The notes beneath the pieces were generated by a model. It saw nothing but the letters and a program-made list of their open reading frames with translations. It ran no database searches and was not told the origin of the DNA. A DNA stretch of 64,000 bases. Origin: Papio anubis (taxonomy: Eukaryota > Chordata > Mammalia > Primates > Cercopithecidae). The first letter of the stretch is position 1; each line of letters opens with the position of its first letter. This document shows, one piece after another, positions 43,700-53,651 of the stretch. The translations under genes were made by a program, and so were the position numbers. Location: contig NW_022161899.1 of NCBI RefSeq assembly GCF_008728515.1, forward strand, positions 62,001-126,000, read 5' to 3'.

Positions 43700-44640
43700 C
43701 ACTGGATGCATGGCTAGCTACAATGATAGCCTGACTCAAATGAGCACTTTTTGTCACATGTTTAATGTAGCCGAAAGCCCATGTGCCATATTGAAAACTC
43801 CTCACAATCGCATCCTAGTTAAACTTCACTTCCATCATCATCACCACCCAGACACAAGGATAAGTAAAAAGGCCTTATTGAGAGGAGAAGTGGGGCTGTG
43901 ACCTTCATCCCCAATTCAAACATGTGTGTTCTTTCATGTTTCATTTGGTTATATTTTCTTCTTGTGGGTGCATGGGATTTGTCATACACCTGCCTCTATG
44001 AGCACTGGAAATGTCTGTGAGGAGACCTGGTAGCTCCTGACACCTTGACATCAGAAACCTTGTTCCAGAGCCTTGCATCAGATGATAAACTAAATATTGG
44101 AAATACAAAGCCCTTAGCTCTGATGGGTAAAGGTAACAGAGCCCAGCTCTAACTCTCCAGCTATGCCTTTGATTATGAGGAAGGTGTATGAATATTTATA
44201 AGACTTTGAAAAAGAATTTGGATTATCATCAGACGGCTTCGAACACATGTAATGTTAAAATGTTCTAAGAGGAAGACTAAGGGAAGACAAACACTGGCCA
44301 AGGCAGGCTTTAGTCCATTTCCCTGCCCCATTAAACTGAGTTGCCTCAGTATAAATTTCCTATTTTTGTTATTTACTCATGTAATCTAGGGACAGTCATA
44401 TAACCAGGGAAAGTATGAAAATATATTCTAATATGGGGCAGGTTCTGACCCATCAGAGGGATGGTCCCCAAGATTCCTGCTGTGCTAGGCATTAATCCTT
44501 CACTTGGTGAATTGTAGTGAGGTCTAGGATGTCCTGGGGGAAGGTCTAGGACAGCCAGGGGTAAAGAGAGGCTTTGGGACAAAAGCTTGAATAACTATTA
44601 GCAGAATAACTTAGAAGATTTGGGGCAACAGTTATTTACC
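43700..44640. other. No recognised gene
   Basis: Unassigned unique sequence downstream of the hairpin. Short frames only. Confidence 0.4.
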
Positions 44641-44711
44641 ACCTGGTTTGGAATTTTTTTTTTTTTTTTAACAATTGGTATGGCTGCACTAGTGCATAAT
44701 GGCCACGTATA

Positions 44712-44832
44712 ACCTTTCCATGGTGCTGTTCCTCATCTGCAGAATGGGGATAATATCCAGGCTGCCTGCCTTGTAGAGTTATTGAACCTTATATATAGAT
44801 ATTCTCTGAGCACAGTAAAGCCTGTAAAACAG
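44712..44832 (-). repeat. MIR SINE fragment (antisense)
   Basis: 'ttcctcatctgcagaatggg', 'gataatatccaggctgcct', 'tagagttattgaa' and 'gagcacagtaaagcct' match antisense MIR. Confidence 0.75.
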
Positions 44833-44834
44833 AA

Positions 44835-45585
44835 ATACAGAGTAGAAGTTTTTGAGAGTAATTCCTTCCTGTTGGAGGGCAAGAAGCTTTCCCAGCTGGT
44901 GAAGGTTCTCTGGGGCTGAGGTTGTTAGAGGGCCAACTCCAATCTGAGATTACACAGTATTCCAATAAAACTACAGACTAAAAATAGACAATGGGATTGG
45001 CCCGCTAGTAGAGCACTTCAGACAGCTACTGGGGCCAGAGTATGGGCGACCGGAACTGAAGCTCCAGGAAGCGGAAAGAACGAACCCTTCCATCCTGGGC
45101 TGTCTCTGATGTCTGCCCTTTACCTGCTGCCTGTAGGGTGATTGGGTATGCGTGAACAAGGGATGGAGGGAAGAAAAAACCCATGTTTCAATTCTGATCC
45201 CATCAGGAGGTAACTGTTTTCTGTCAAGGGGAGTATAATTAAAAGAGCTTGGCTCATAAATGAAACTCATTAAATATTTGATAATTAACTCTGTAGTAGT
45301 ACTAGTAGGACACAGGAGAACACAAGACAGGACACAGCACTCAGAGACAGGGAGAAAGCAACTAACTACTAAAATGGAAGAGAATCCATTGTTGGGAATA
45401 AGTCATAAATGGCAGGTATGTTTCAGAGCATATTGAAACAGTGCCGTGTCTTTATTATCTCTCAATTCATTTATTTAATATAAAAATTCATGGCATCTTA
45501 TGGTAGATGAGGATTTACTTATCTTACATGACGCTGCCATCACCCTGTCCTTCTCATATACTTACTTGTCTTAGTCCGTTTTGTG
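44835..45585. other. No recognised feature
   Basis: Unassigned sequence. 'cttgtcttagtccgttttgt' at about 45570 resembles the start of an antisense MST/THE1 LTR but is only about 25 bases long. Confidence 0.35.
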
Positions 45586-45587
45586 CT

Positions 45588-45640
45588 GCTAAATCCTGGC
45601 CCAGTCACTTACTAGCAGTGTCTCTGGACAAGTAACCTAT
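45588..45640 (-). repeat. MIR fragment (antisense)
   Basis: 'aatcctggcccagtcactta' and 'ctagcagtgtctctggacaa' resemble antisense MIR. Confidence 0.5.
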
Positions 45641-45643
45641 GTA

Positions 45644-45760
45644 TCAAGGGTTGCCAGACTTAGCAAATAAAAATACAGGATGCCTAATTACATCAGAATT
45701 TCTAATTGTCCATGCATACATGCACTCAGATATAGGAAAATATTGCACAGAACATACTTT
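45644..45760. repeat. Possible old DNA-transposon fragment
   Basis: 'gggttgccagacttagcaaa' and 'taaaaatacaggatgcctaa' recall a palindromic mammalian repeat whose end reads 'tgccagatttagcaaata'. Only one end is clear. Confidence 0.4.
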
Positions 45761-45764
45761 AACA

Positions 45765-46120
45765 ATTACTTGTTTATTTGAAATAAAGTATCAGTATCTA
45801 AATTACATGCCTCTTTAATTATATTTCTCCAATGATTTGGCTCTCATTAATGGTTCTTTGTTTTGTAGAATGTGCTTATAAAATTCCTTACAGTGACAGT
45901 CTAAGTTCCATTTACATTGTAACACAGCTTCTACAGTTATCATATGCTCATTTTATTCTTTTGTCCATTGAACCCTCATTAATGAGAAAACATATGCAAC
46001 ATTAGCATGATGAGCCAGTATACTGGGCGTGTATTGGCATAAAGTTAACAACCCAGAGAGCTTCTCTTCAAATATGATTTGTTGAAGTATATAATACCAT
46101 CTTTCATGGCATAAATTGCT
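45765..46120. other. No recognised feature
   Basis: AT-rich unassigned sequence. Confidence 0.4.
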
Positions 46121-46123
46121 TTC

Positions 46124-46560
46124 CTACTCTTCAGGATTACATTGCATCTCTTCATCAGATAGCTTTTTAAGAATCCACTGACAAAAAAGAGCATTGTCAT
46201 CAACTTTTATTTTCTTCTTCAATGCTACATATAAAAATTTCACTTGCTCACAGGCCAGAAGTCCATGTAAAAGAATAGAGTTCTCCAAGGGCTGAAACCA
46301 TTTCAAAAGATAGTCATGGCAAGTGCCATAATAATTATCCACTTAAACAGGAATTTATTTTCCTGTTCTTAAGTAATATTGTTCTTTTTAAGAACAGCTT
46401 GGACACTTAAAGGGGTAATTTTTGGTCAATACTTTCTTTAATGTACTCAACAGGTTCTTTTAAGCTCTGAAGTACTTCAATAACAGTTTGCTTTTCTTCA
46501 ATTTGCATAATCCTATTGCTAAAAGAGATACTAAAAATTAGGAACAAGAAATTAGTAGGC
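46124..46560 (-). pseudogene. Possible hAT-transposase-derived pseudogene fragment
   Basis: The minus frame at 46124-46342 (72 codons) contains YYGTCHDYLLKWFQPLEN and FLYVALKKKIKVDDNALFCQ. Upstream on the same strand, in another stretch, MQIEEKQTVIEVLQSLKEPV can be read before a stop. The spacing of 'YLxKWxxPLE' and the later 'IxxDDNxLF' resembles the C-terminal insertion region of hAT-type transposases and their domesticated relatives (ZBED/Buster-like). Stops lie between the two readable parts and no ATG-to-stop gene is visible. Alternatively it is a processed pseudogene of an unrelated protein. The family call is my judgement from pattern only. Confidence 0.4.
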
Positions 46561-46791
46561 TTCATTTAATGGGTTATTTAAAAAGTCAGCTGCATTCGTT
46601 CAAGAGTGCTAAGGGGGTTTTGGGTGAGAAGGAATTGAAAAACTGTATCAGGTCTGCAAGACCATCCCCACCCTCAGAAATGTACTAGAAGATGGATTTA
46701 ACCATTCTACGATGTAAATGTTCTTCAGAACATACTGTTCTATACAATAAAACATACAATGTTATCTGTCAACTAAAAATGATAAATACTT

Positions 46792-46945
46792 TTTTTTTTT
46801 TTTGAGACAGGGTCTTGCTCTCTTGCCCAGACTGGAGTGCAGATCATGGCTCACTGCAGCCTTGACCTGGTCTCAAGTGATCCTCCTGGCTTAGCCTCCT
46901 GAGTAGCTGCAACTGTAGGCACACACAACCATCCCTGGCTAATTT
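46792..46945 (-). mobile_element. Alu fragment (antisense, AluJ/monomer-like)
   Basis: 'gagacagggtcttgctctct' to 'catccctggctaatttttat', about one arm only, with several deletions. It ends where L1 sequence begins. Confidence 0.85.
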
Positions 46946-46950
46946 TTATT

Positions 46951-47100
46951 TTTTTGCTTTGTTTTTTGTTTTTAACGTTTATTTTAAGTTCAGGGTATAT
47001 GTGCAGGTTTGTTATATAGGTAAACTTGTGTCATGGGGGTTTCTTGTACAGATTATTTCATCACCGAGCATTAAGCCTAGCATCTGTTGGTTATTTTTTT
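46951..47100 (-). mobile_element. L1 3' end fragment (antisense, L1P-like)
   Basis: 'tttattttaagttcagggta', 'tatgtgcaggtttgttatat' and 'aggtaaacttgtgtcatggg' are the antisense 3'UTR of a primate L1, truncated after about 150 bases. Confidence 0.85.
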
Positions 47101-47315
47101 CTGTCTTTTTATGAGATTTCATACCTCTATATTGTAACTCACAAGAGGAAATATTTTTCTGTTACATTCCAGAATACATATACACACAACCCCCAAAGTG
47201 CCATAAAATAATACTTATCCTGCAATATGTAATGCATTAAAAATTTTTCTTGAAAAAAATACTGGTTGCAAACCATCAATGGTTGTGATCCATGGTTTGA
47301 AAAGAACAACTCTAA

Positions 47316-47572
47316 CACAGCTAACATTTATAAAGCCATACCATAGCCAGACACTATACATTCACATTTATTACCCTCATTTAATCCTTCCATCAACTTC
47401 ATGATTTATCATCCCCCTTTTACAGATGAGAAAACTGAGGCTTAAGGAAGTTACTGCTCAAGGTCACATTTTGGTAGTAAGGTGTGGTAGTAAGTTGCCA
47501 AGCAGGGATTTGAACCAAAGACTGAAGCTAGGAACCAAATGCTTGGTCACCAGACTATGTGGCTTCAGCTGC
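47316..47572 (+). repeat. MIR SINE (nearly complete)
   Basis: 'agctaacatttataaagcca', 'ctcatttaatccttccatca', 'ttttacagatgagaaaactg', 'aggcttaaggaagtta' and 'gggatttgaaccaaagactg' preserve most of the MIR order. Confidence 0.88.
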
Positions 47573-47574
47573 AG

Positions 47575-48175
47575 AAATTCAGGGCATACTTATGCCCGTG
47601 GTAGAGCACTCGTGTCCCCCAGAAGAGTTTTGACAGACATTCCTGTGCAGTGTTTGTCATCTCTCCTTGGATCCACTTCATTGGCTCCTCCTGTGTGCGC
47701 GTGTGCGAGGACAGAGCGGGACCCCTGGGGGCCACTCTGCTTCACTATGGCCATCATGCTGCTCAGTCAGCAGGGATGTTTTCTTGAGGGAGAGGGTGGG
47801 AAAAAGAGGATTTCAGTGTGAGTGTACACTGGTCTGTGGCTTGCTGCTGCTTCATTATGATTCTTTATCTTCTCACCTTCTGTGAGATGATACTAAGTCA
47901 GATATGTATTTAAAGGATATAAGAAAAAGCCACATAGGCGTTGACCACAGATGGAAAGCAAAGATCAGGGCATGTGCACGTATCCAGGGTGCTAACATGT
48001 CCCTGACTCTAAACTGCGCACTGACTACCGTTCCCATCTGGAGGTCCCTTGGTTCTATTATTTTCTCTTTCCCTTCTGGGCTGGTTCTTCACCTAAAGGG
48101 CCCTTGGTCTAGAGATGGGTTCAATTGATGAGATGCACAAGGAGCGGTAGGCAGGCTAATAATTTGGATCCACTT
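47575..48175. other. No recognised gene
   Basis: Mixed, moderately GC-rich unique sequence. The 131-codon frame at 47426-47821 runs through the MIR above and has no domain. Confidence 0.4.
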
Positions 48176-48189
48176 CATACAGACTTTTC

Positions 48190-48494
48190 TTTTTTTTTTT
48201 TTTTTTTTTTTTTGAGACGGAGTCTCGCTCTGTCGCCCAGGCTGGAGTGCAGTGGCCGGATCTCGGCTCACTGCAAGCTCCGCCTCCCAGGTTCACGCCA
48301 TTCTCCTGCCTCAGCCGCCTGAGTAGCTGGGACTACAGGCGCCCGCCACCTCGCCCGGCTAGTTTTTTGTATTTTTCAGTAGAGATGGGGTTTCACCTTG
48401 TTAGCCAGGATGGTCTCGATCTCCTGACCTCGTGATCCACCCATCTCGGCCTCCCAAAGTGCTGGGATTACAGGCTTGAGCCACCGCGCCCGGC
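48190..48494 (-). mobile_element. AluY (antisense, Old World monkey type)
   Basis: T23 tail, 'gtggccggatctcggctcac', 'cacctcgcccggctag', 'ggcttgagccaccgcg'; flanked by 'cagacttttc'. Confidence 0.97.
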
Positions 48495-48715
48495 CCAGAC
48501 TTTTCATTGATGTCTTGGCAGTCATTTGTTGGGGAGGCCACAGAGGATGAGGGAAGGAGGTCTCGGTGGCTTCTCAGGGGTGGGAGCATATGCCTGTGTC
48601 ACAGTCAGCCCACTTGACTGCACGATGCTGAGCTCAGCAGCACACAGGACCCATATCACCAGTGGGCATTAGGGGCCACCTGAAGAGTGACCCCTGCAAG
48701 CCCCAGGTGGATTCT

Positions 48716-49190
48716 CAAACTTGAGAATTAGTCAGAATCACCTGGAGGCTGTTAAAATACAGACTGCTGGGCCCCACTCTCAGTTTCTGGTTCAGTAGGC
48801 CTGGAGTGGGGACTGAGAATGTGCATTTCTTTTCTTTCTTTCTCCCTCCTTCCTTTCTTTCTTTTTTTTTTTCCTTTTTTTGTCAGAGTCTCGCTCTGTT
48901 GCCCAAGCTAGAGTGCAGTGGCGCAACTCGGCTCACTGGAACCTCTGCCTCCCTGGTTCAAGCCATTCTTTTGCCTCAATTTCCAGAATAGCTGGGATTA
49001 CAGGCTCCTGCGACCATGCCTGGCTCACCATGTTGGCCAGGCTCGTCTTGAACCTGACCTCAAGTGATCCACCCGCCTCACCCTCCCAAAGCACTGGGAT
49101 TACAGATGTAAGCTACCACACCCAGCCAAGAATGTGCATTTCTGACAAGTTCTCAGGTGATGCTGATGGATGTTGATGCTGCTGGTCTGG
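48716..49190. repeat. MER5A-like element split by an Alu
   Basis: Left part 48716-48838 ('tcagaatcacctggaggctg', 'gggccccactctcagtttct', 'gagaatgtgcatttct') and right part 49128-49190 ('tctgacaagttctcaggtga', 'gatgctgctggtctggggac'). 'agaatgtgcatttct' occurs on both sides of the Alu as its target duplication. Confidence 0.88.
48839..49127 (-). mobile_element. Alu (antisense) with pyrimidine-rich tail, in MER5A
   Basis: Tail region rich in 'tttc' units (48833-48882), then 'cagagtctcgctctgttgcc' to 'accacacccagcc'. The central linker is deleted (about 45 bases missing between 'gcctggct' and 'caccatgttgg'). Confidence 0.93.
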
Positions 49191-49459
49191 GGACCTCAAG
49201 AAGAGCATCCTTGAGGAGGAGTCTAGCAAAGTCACTCTTCACATTTCTTTGATGTTTATGGGCCCCTTCCAGGTGGGGCCCCTTCCTTTTACTGGCTGAC
49301 TCACCCTTTAAACTGATGCGCTGCAAGTCTTGAAAAGAGAGAAACCAAAAACCCATTAGTCTGACTGGGAAAGCCCCGGCCAGCCTCCCAGAGAGGAGTT
49401 TCTGTGTGATGCCAAACTCACATAGGTGTTTAAAATGTTTGTTAATTTACTTCACCTGA

Positions 49460-49542
49460 GGTTGCAGTGAGCTGAGATTGTGTCACTGCACTCCAGCTTG
49501 GGTGACAGAATGAGACTCTGTCTCAAAACAAACAAACAAACA
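49460..49542 (+). mobile_element. 5'-truncated Alu (83 bp)
   Basis: Starts inside the right arm at 'ggttgcagtgagctgaga' and ends in an 'aacaaacaaacaaa' tail. Flanked by 'aatttacttcacctga' and 'aatttaccccacctga', so it is a genuine truncated insertion and not a deletion remnant. Confidence 0.92.
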
Positions 49543-49662
49543 AATTTACCCCACCTGAAAGGTTTCTGCATCAGGGGATGGTGGATTCTAACTACCTAAG
49601 TGGCCTAGCCAGATGAGCAAAAGCTGGTAATATTTTGGGCTCTTTCAAGAGGGGAAGTACAG

Positions 49663-49960
49663 GGCTGGGCACAGTGGCTCATACTTGTAATCCCAGCACT
49701 TTGGGAGGCTGAGGCAGGACGATTGCTTGAGATCAGGCATTTGAGACTGGCCTGGGCAGCATAGTGAGACCCTGACTATTAAAAAATAAAAAAAATAGCC
49801 GGGCATGATGGTACATGCCTGTAGCCCTAGACATTCAGCAGGCCAAGGCACAAGGAGCACTTGAGCCCCGGAGTTCAAGGCTGCCATGAGCTATGATTGC
49901 GCCACTGCACTCCAGCCTGCGAGACACAGCAAGACCTTGTCTCAAACAAAAAAGAAGAAA
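49663..49960 (+). mobile_element. Alu (sense, AluJ-like)
   Basis: 'ggctgggcacagtggctcat' to 'caagaccttgtctcaaacaa'. AluJ-type text ('gagttcaaggctgccatgag', 'atgattgcgccactgc'). Confidence 0.94.
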
Positions 49961-49964
49961 TACA

Positions 49965-50760
49965 GTATGAAAAGGACAATATAGTATGATGAAAAGGAGA
50001 CTTAGCACATGCACTTCTACCCAAATGTACTTTGTGTACATGATGTCACCAAGCCCATTCAAATATGCATAGATTATAGATTTGCTTGAACCTAAGACTT
50101 TTGCATATTCAGTCTGGTTGCTATGAACACAAACCTGAAGTTGACAGAAGGAAAGAAACCTGGGGATCAATTAAACCAACAAGGCGCATTTTTTATTTTT
50201 CGCTCCCACTCCCCAGAACCCAGGTTCTGAAAGACTGTGGCTACTACTCGTTCATTTCCCATGAATGCACCAATGAGTACTATCAGAACTCCTGCACACA
50301 AGCCAAAAGCTGGGGCTGCCTTTGTGCAGAAAAAGGTCCTCTTTCATTACATCTGGAAATACTGAGGAGAGCTCAGGGGTGCTTCTTCCTGCGTGGGAGC
50401 CAGCTGGGAACCAATCACTGGGCTGCAAACAATGGCCACATTCCTCTGTCACTGTGCTCTCAGCAAAATGTTATCAGTCTCAATGAAAATGAAATAGGAA
50501 AAATGCTAGGAGCCTTGAGGTATTCCTATCTTCTGAATGCAGCTGGCTTGAGAGCTGAGGAACATTCATTCTTTCTAGCCAAAGGCCTATAAAAACCCAG
50601 AGGTAGAATCCTACGGGATAGCTAAAGGAATCCCACTCTATGGGAAAGATAAACATAGTATGCACAAGTTTAAAGGGTTAGTTTCTATTTTTAGGACTCA
50701 AAAATAAAATTCAATGCATCTTCAGCACTATCGACTTCATTCCTTAGAAATGCCAGCGGG
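49965..50760. other. No recognised gene; 168-codon open frame inside
   Basis: The plus frame 50086-50592 is open for 168 codons and cysteine-bearing (for example SHECTNEYYQNSCTQAKSWG), but I recognise no domain, signal peptide or homologous family. Its start is an arbitrary ATG. Probably chance or an old pseudogene. Confidence 0.35.
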
Positions 50761-50761
50761 A

Positions 50762-51067
50762 GGCCGGGCGCCGTGGCTCAAGCCTGTAATCCCAGCACTT
50801 TGGGAGGCCGAGGCGGGTGGATCACGAGGTCAGGAGATCGAGACCATCCTGGCTAACATGGTGAAACCCCGTCTCTACTAAAAACACAAAAAACTAGCCG
50901 GGCGTGGTGGCGGGCGCCTGTAGTCCCAGCTACTCGGAGGCTGAGGCAGGAGAATGGCGTGAACCTGGGAGGCGGAGCTTGCAGTGAGCCGAGATCGCGC
51001 CACTGCACTCCAGCCTGGGTGACACAGCGCGAGACTCTGTCTCAAAAAAAAAAAAAAAAAAAAAAAA
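50762..51067 (+). mobile_element. AluY (sense)
   Basis: 'ggccgggcgccgtggctcaa' to a long A tail, flanked by 'agaaatgccagcggga'. Low divergence. Confidence 0.97.
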
Positions 51068-51284
51068 GAAATGCCAGCGGGAAAAGAACTAACCTGGCTC
51101 ACTTTAAAGAATGCCCTTGAAGATGGAGTATTATCAATCTCTCTCCCCTAGGGGATGGCCCAAGTTGCACTGCTGCTCTAGTCATTGAATACAATCACAC
51201 TTCTTTCATATGCCTAAGTGAACAGTAAATTTAAAAACGCTTTAAAAATGCATATTGAGAACAAATGCTATCAACTTGATCTAA

Positions 51285-51376
51285 AACAGCATTCTTTTTT
51301 TAAATCTTAGCATCTCAGCCTTGCCTGTAGAACAGCATTCTTTTTTTAAATCTTAGCATCTCAGCCTTGCCTGTAG
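51285..51376. repeat. Perfect 46-bp tandem duplication
   Basis: The unit starting 'aacagcattcttttttta' and ending 'ccttgcctgtag' occurs twice head-to-tail with no difference (51285-51330, 51331-51376). Confidence 0.97.
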
Positions 51377-51530
51377 AGCATGAAGACCACCTAAGAGGCG
51401 AGTCAAAGTTAACTAACTCAGAAAAGCTCTTAGGAGAGCCCATCAACACAATTGATTCAGGCTGCAGAAAGCGAAAGAGACAGACCTGGTGGGGTAAACC
51501 AATTCAGGAGAGGGACCATAGGCCGGATGT

Positions 51531-51782
51531 GGTGGCTCATGCCTGTAATCCCAGCACTTTGGGAGGCCGAGGTGGGTGGATGGCTTGAGGTCAGGAGTTG
51601 GAGACCAGCCTGGCCAACATGGTGAAACCCCGTCTCTACTAAAAAATACAAAAATTAGCCGGGCATGGTGCTATTTGGAAGGCTGAGGCATGAGAATCAG
51701 TTGAATTCAAAAGGTGGAGGTTGCAGTGAGCCAAGATTGAACCATTGCACTCCAGCCTGGGCAACAGAGTGAGACTCCATCT

Positions 51783-51813
<31 letters not shown>
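51531..51813 (+). mobile_element. Alu (sense) with internal deletion
   Basis: 'ggccggatgtggtggctcat' to an A tail of about 30. After 'gggcatggtg' about 25 bases of the right arm are missing. Confidence 0.95.
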
Positions 51814-51815
<2 letters not shown>

Positions 51816-52079
51816 ACAGGCACCATATACTCCTTTAAAACCGAAAGAATAAAATAGCCTCAATCAAGAGAAGGAGCAATGAAACAAATGCCCAGAGAAA
51901 ACTCCAGTAGACTGTGACAGTTGGCTTTCCACTAATGGTAACGCTGCCAGAGAGGAGAGCTAAATCAGAACAGGTTTAGGAAAAATTGTGTTGCATTTTG
52001 TTTCCATGTGGAAGCACTAACAGAAGTGAAGAGGCAGCATGTTCCATTCACTTTTCCGAAAAATCACATGGCTTGATTT

Positions 52080-52830
52080 AAGGGAGGAGACCACCCCTCA
52101 TATTGTCTTATGCCCAATTTCTGCCTCCAAAGAAAGAAGACATAAAAACTAAAAGGCAGGCCGGGCGCGGTGGCTCAAGCCTGTAATCCCAGCACTTTGG
52201 GAGGCCGAGACGGGCGGATCACTTGGTCAGGAGATCGAGACCATCCTGGCTAACACAGTGAAACCCCGTCTCTACTAAAAATACAAAAACTTAGCTGGGC
52301 GAGGTGGCGGGCGCCTGTAGTCCCAGCTACTCGGGAGGCTGAGGCAGGAGAATGGCGTAAACCCAGGAGGCGGAGCTTGCAGTGAGCTGAGATCCGGCCA
52401 CTGCACTCCAGCCTGGGTGACAGAGCGAGACTCCGTCTCAAAAAAAAAAAAAAAAAAACTAAAAGGCAGAAATGAAATCTACAAGCAGACAGCCCCGCAC
52501 CACACGCTGGGCCTGGTAGTTAAAGATCAACCCCTGACCTAATCAGTTACTTGCATTAAAAAAGCACTGTGAAGATCCCTGTCCTGTTCTGTTCCATTCT
52601 AATTACTGGTGTATGCAGCCCCCAGTCATGTACCCCTGCTTGCTCAATCGATCACGACCCTCTCACGTGGATCCCCTTAGAGTTGTGAGCCCTTAAAAGG
52701 GACAGAAATTGCTCACTCGGGGAGCTCAGTTGTTGGAGACATGAGTCTTGCTGAAGCTCCTGGCCGAATAAAGCCCTTCCTTCTTTAACTCAGTGTCTGA
52801 AGGGTTTTGTCTGCGGCTTGTCCTGCTACA
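52080..52830 (+). mobile_element. Solo LTR, MER11-like (HERV-K11/HML-8 group), split by an AluY
   Basis: 'gagaccacccctcatattgt', 'ctggtagttaaagatcaacc', 'caatcgatcacgaccctctc' and 'tgagcccttaaaagggacag' precede a polyadenylation signal in 'ggccgaataaagcccttcct' and the 3' terminus 'cttgtcctgctaca'. The order fits MER11 LTRs as I remember them. The 5' end is unclear and no internal retroviral sequence or coding frame is attached. AluY at 52159-52458. The family name is tentative; an LTR of some endogenous retrovirus is more certain. Confidence 0.7.
52159..52458 (+). mobile_element. AluY (sense, Old World monkey type)
   Basis: 'ggccgggcgcggtggctcaa', 'gagctgagatccggccactg'. Flanked by 'aaaactaaaaggca'. 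Inserted into the LTR. Confidence 0.97.
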
Positions 52831-53455
52831 GATTAACTTTCTCCCTACCCAGGGCAGGATTGAATAAACCTTACCTCCTACCCCCAGCCGAAGCAAAAGC
52901 TACAAAAGGGGGGTTTGTGGCAACAGCTTAAAAAACAAATCAATGAGTGAGAATGCCCAGATGGTCAATCATTATATTTGTTATTTTTGCATTTGGAGGG
53001 CACTCCCTACCTCCTTCACCTCTCCCCACCATCACCATCTCCTTCAAACAAGAGTCACACAGAAAATACCTCTCAAATGGAAAATCTATTCTGTTCCATG
53101 CCACAGGCTTAGGTGTTTCTGTGGATTCCAGATAATGAGATGGCCATATGTCAACTTAGAAATGGTGGGGGCTGTGATGTGACCCCGGCATCCTGGTCAG
53201 CTCCATGCCAGTACAACAGTCTTCCAAGTTAAAATGTAGATAAGACACAAGTACATGTACATTTATGGAGGTTAAATATCAGAAAGTGAATCCACTTTAG
53301 AGGTTTATAAAACGAGAGGCGGATGATGGTAGGGCTGCATGTGTTGGGCACTGGTGCCTGTTGCAGTCATAATTAACACTGCTTAACTGACATCTTGCTG
53401 AAGAAGAGAGGGCAATGGGGGGTAAGAGAGAAAGTAGACATAAGAAGGAAAATGG
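52831..53455. other. No recognised feature
   Basis: Unassigned sequence downstream of the LTR. Confidence 0.4.
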
Positions 53456-53456
53456 A

Positions 53457-53651
53457 GGCTGGGCACGGTGGCTCATGCCTGTAATCCCAGCACTTTGGGA
53501 GGCTGAGGTGGGCAGATCACAAGGTCAGGAGTTTGGGACCAGCCTGACCAACGTCTCTACTAAAAACCCCATGATGAAACCCCGTCTCTACTAAAAATAG
53601 TAGTAGAATGGTGAAACGCCATCTCTACTAAAAATACAAAAATTAGATGGG
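53457..53651 (+). mobile_element. Alu left arm with repeated linker, fused to L1
   Basis: 'ggctgggcacggtggctcat' through the left arm. The motif 'tctctactaaaaa' then occurs three times (53551-53640), and at 'agatgggc' the sequence passes directly into antisense L1. Confidence 0.92.

Noticed and set aside
45566..45590. Start of an antisense MST/THE1 LTR ('cttagtccgttttgtgctgc')
   Set aside because: Only about 25 bases match and the following sequence belongs to a MIR.
47426..47821. 131-codon frame
   Set aside because: Begins inside a MIR element and continues into unrelated sequence.
52080..52830. Remnant of a complete endogenous retrovirus
   Set aside because: Only LTR text is present; no primer-binding site followed by gag, pol or env sequence is seen on either side.
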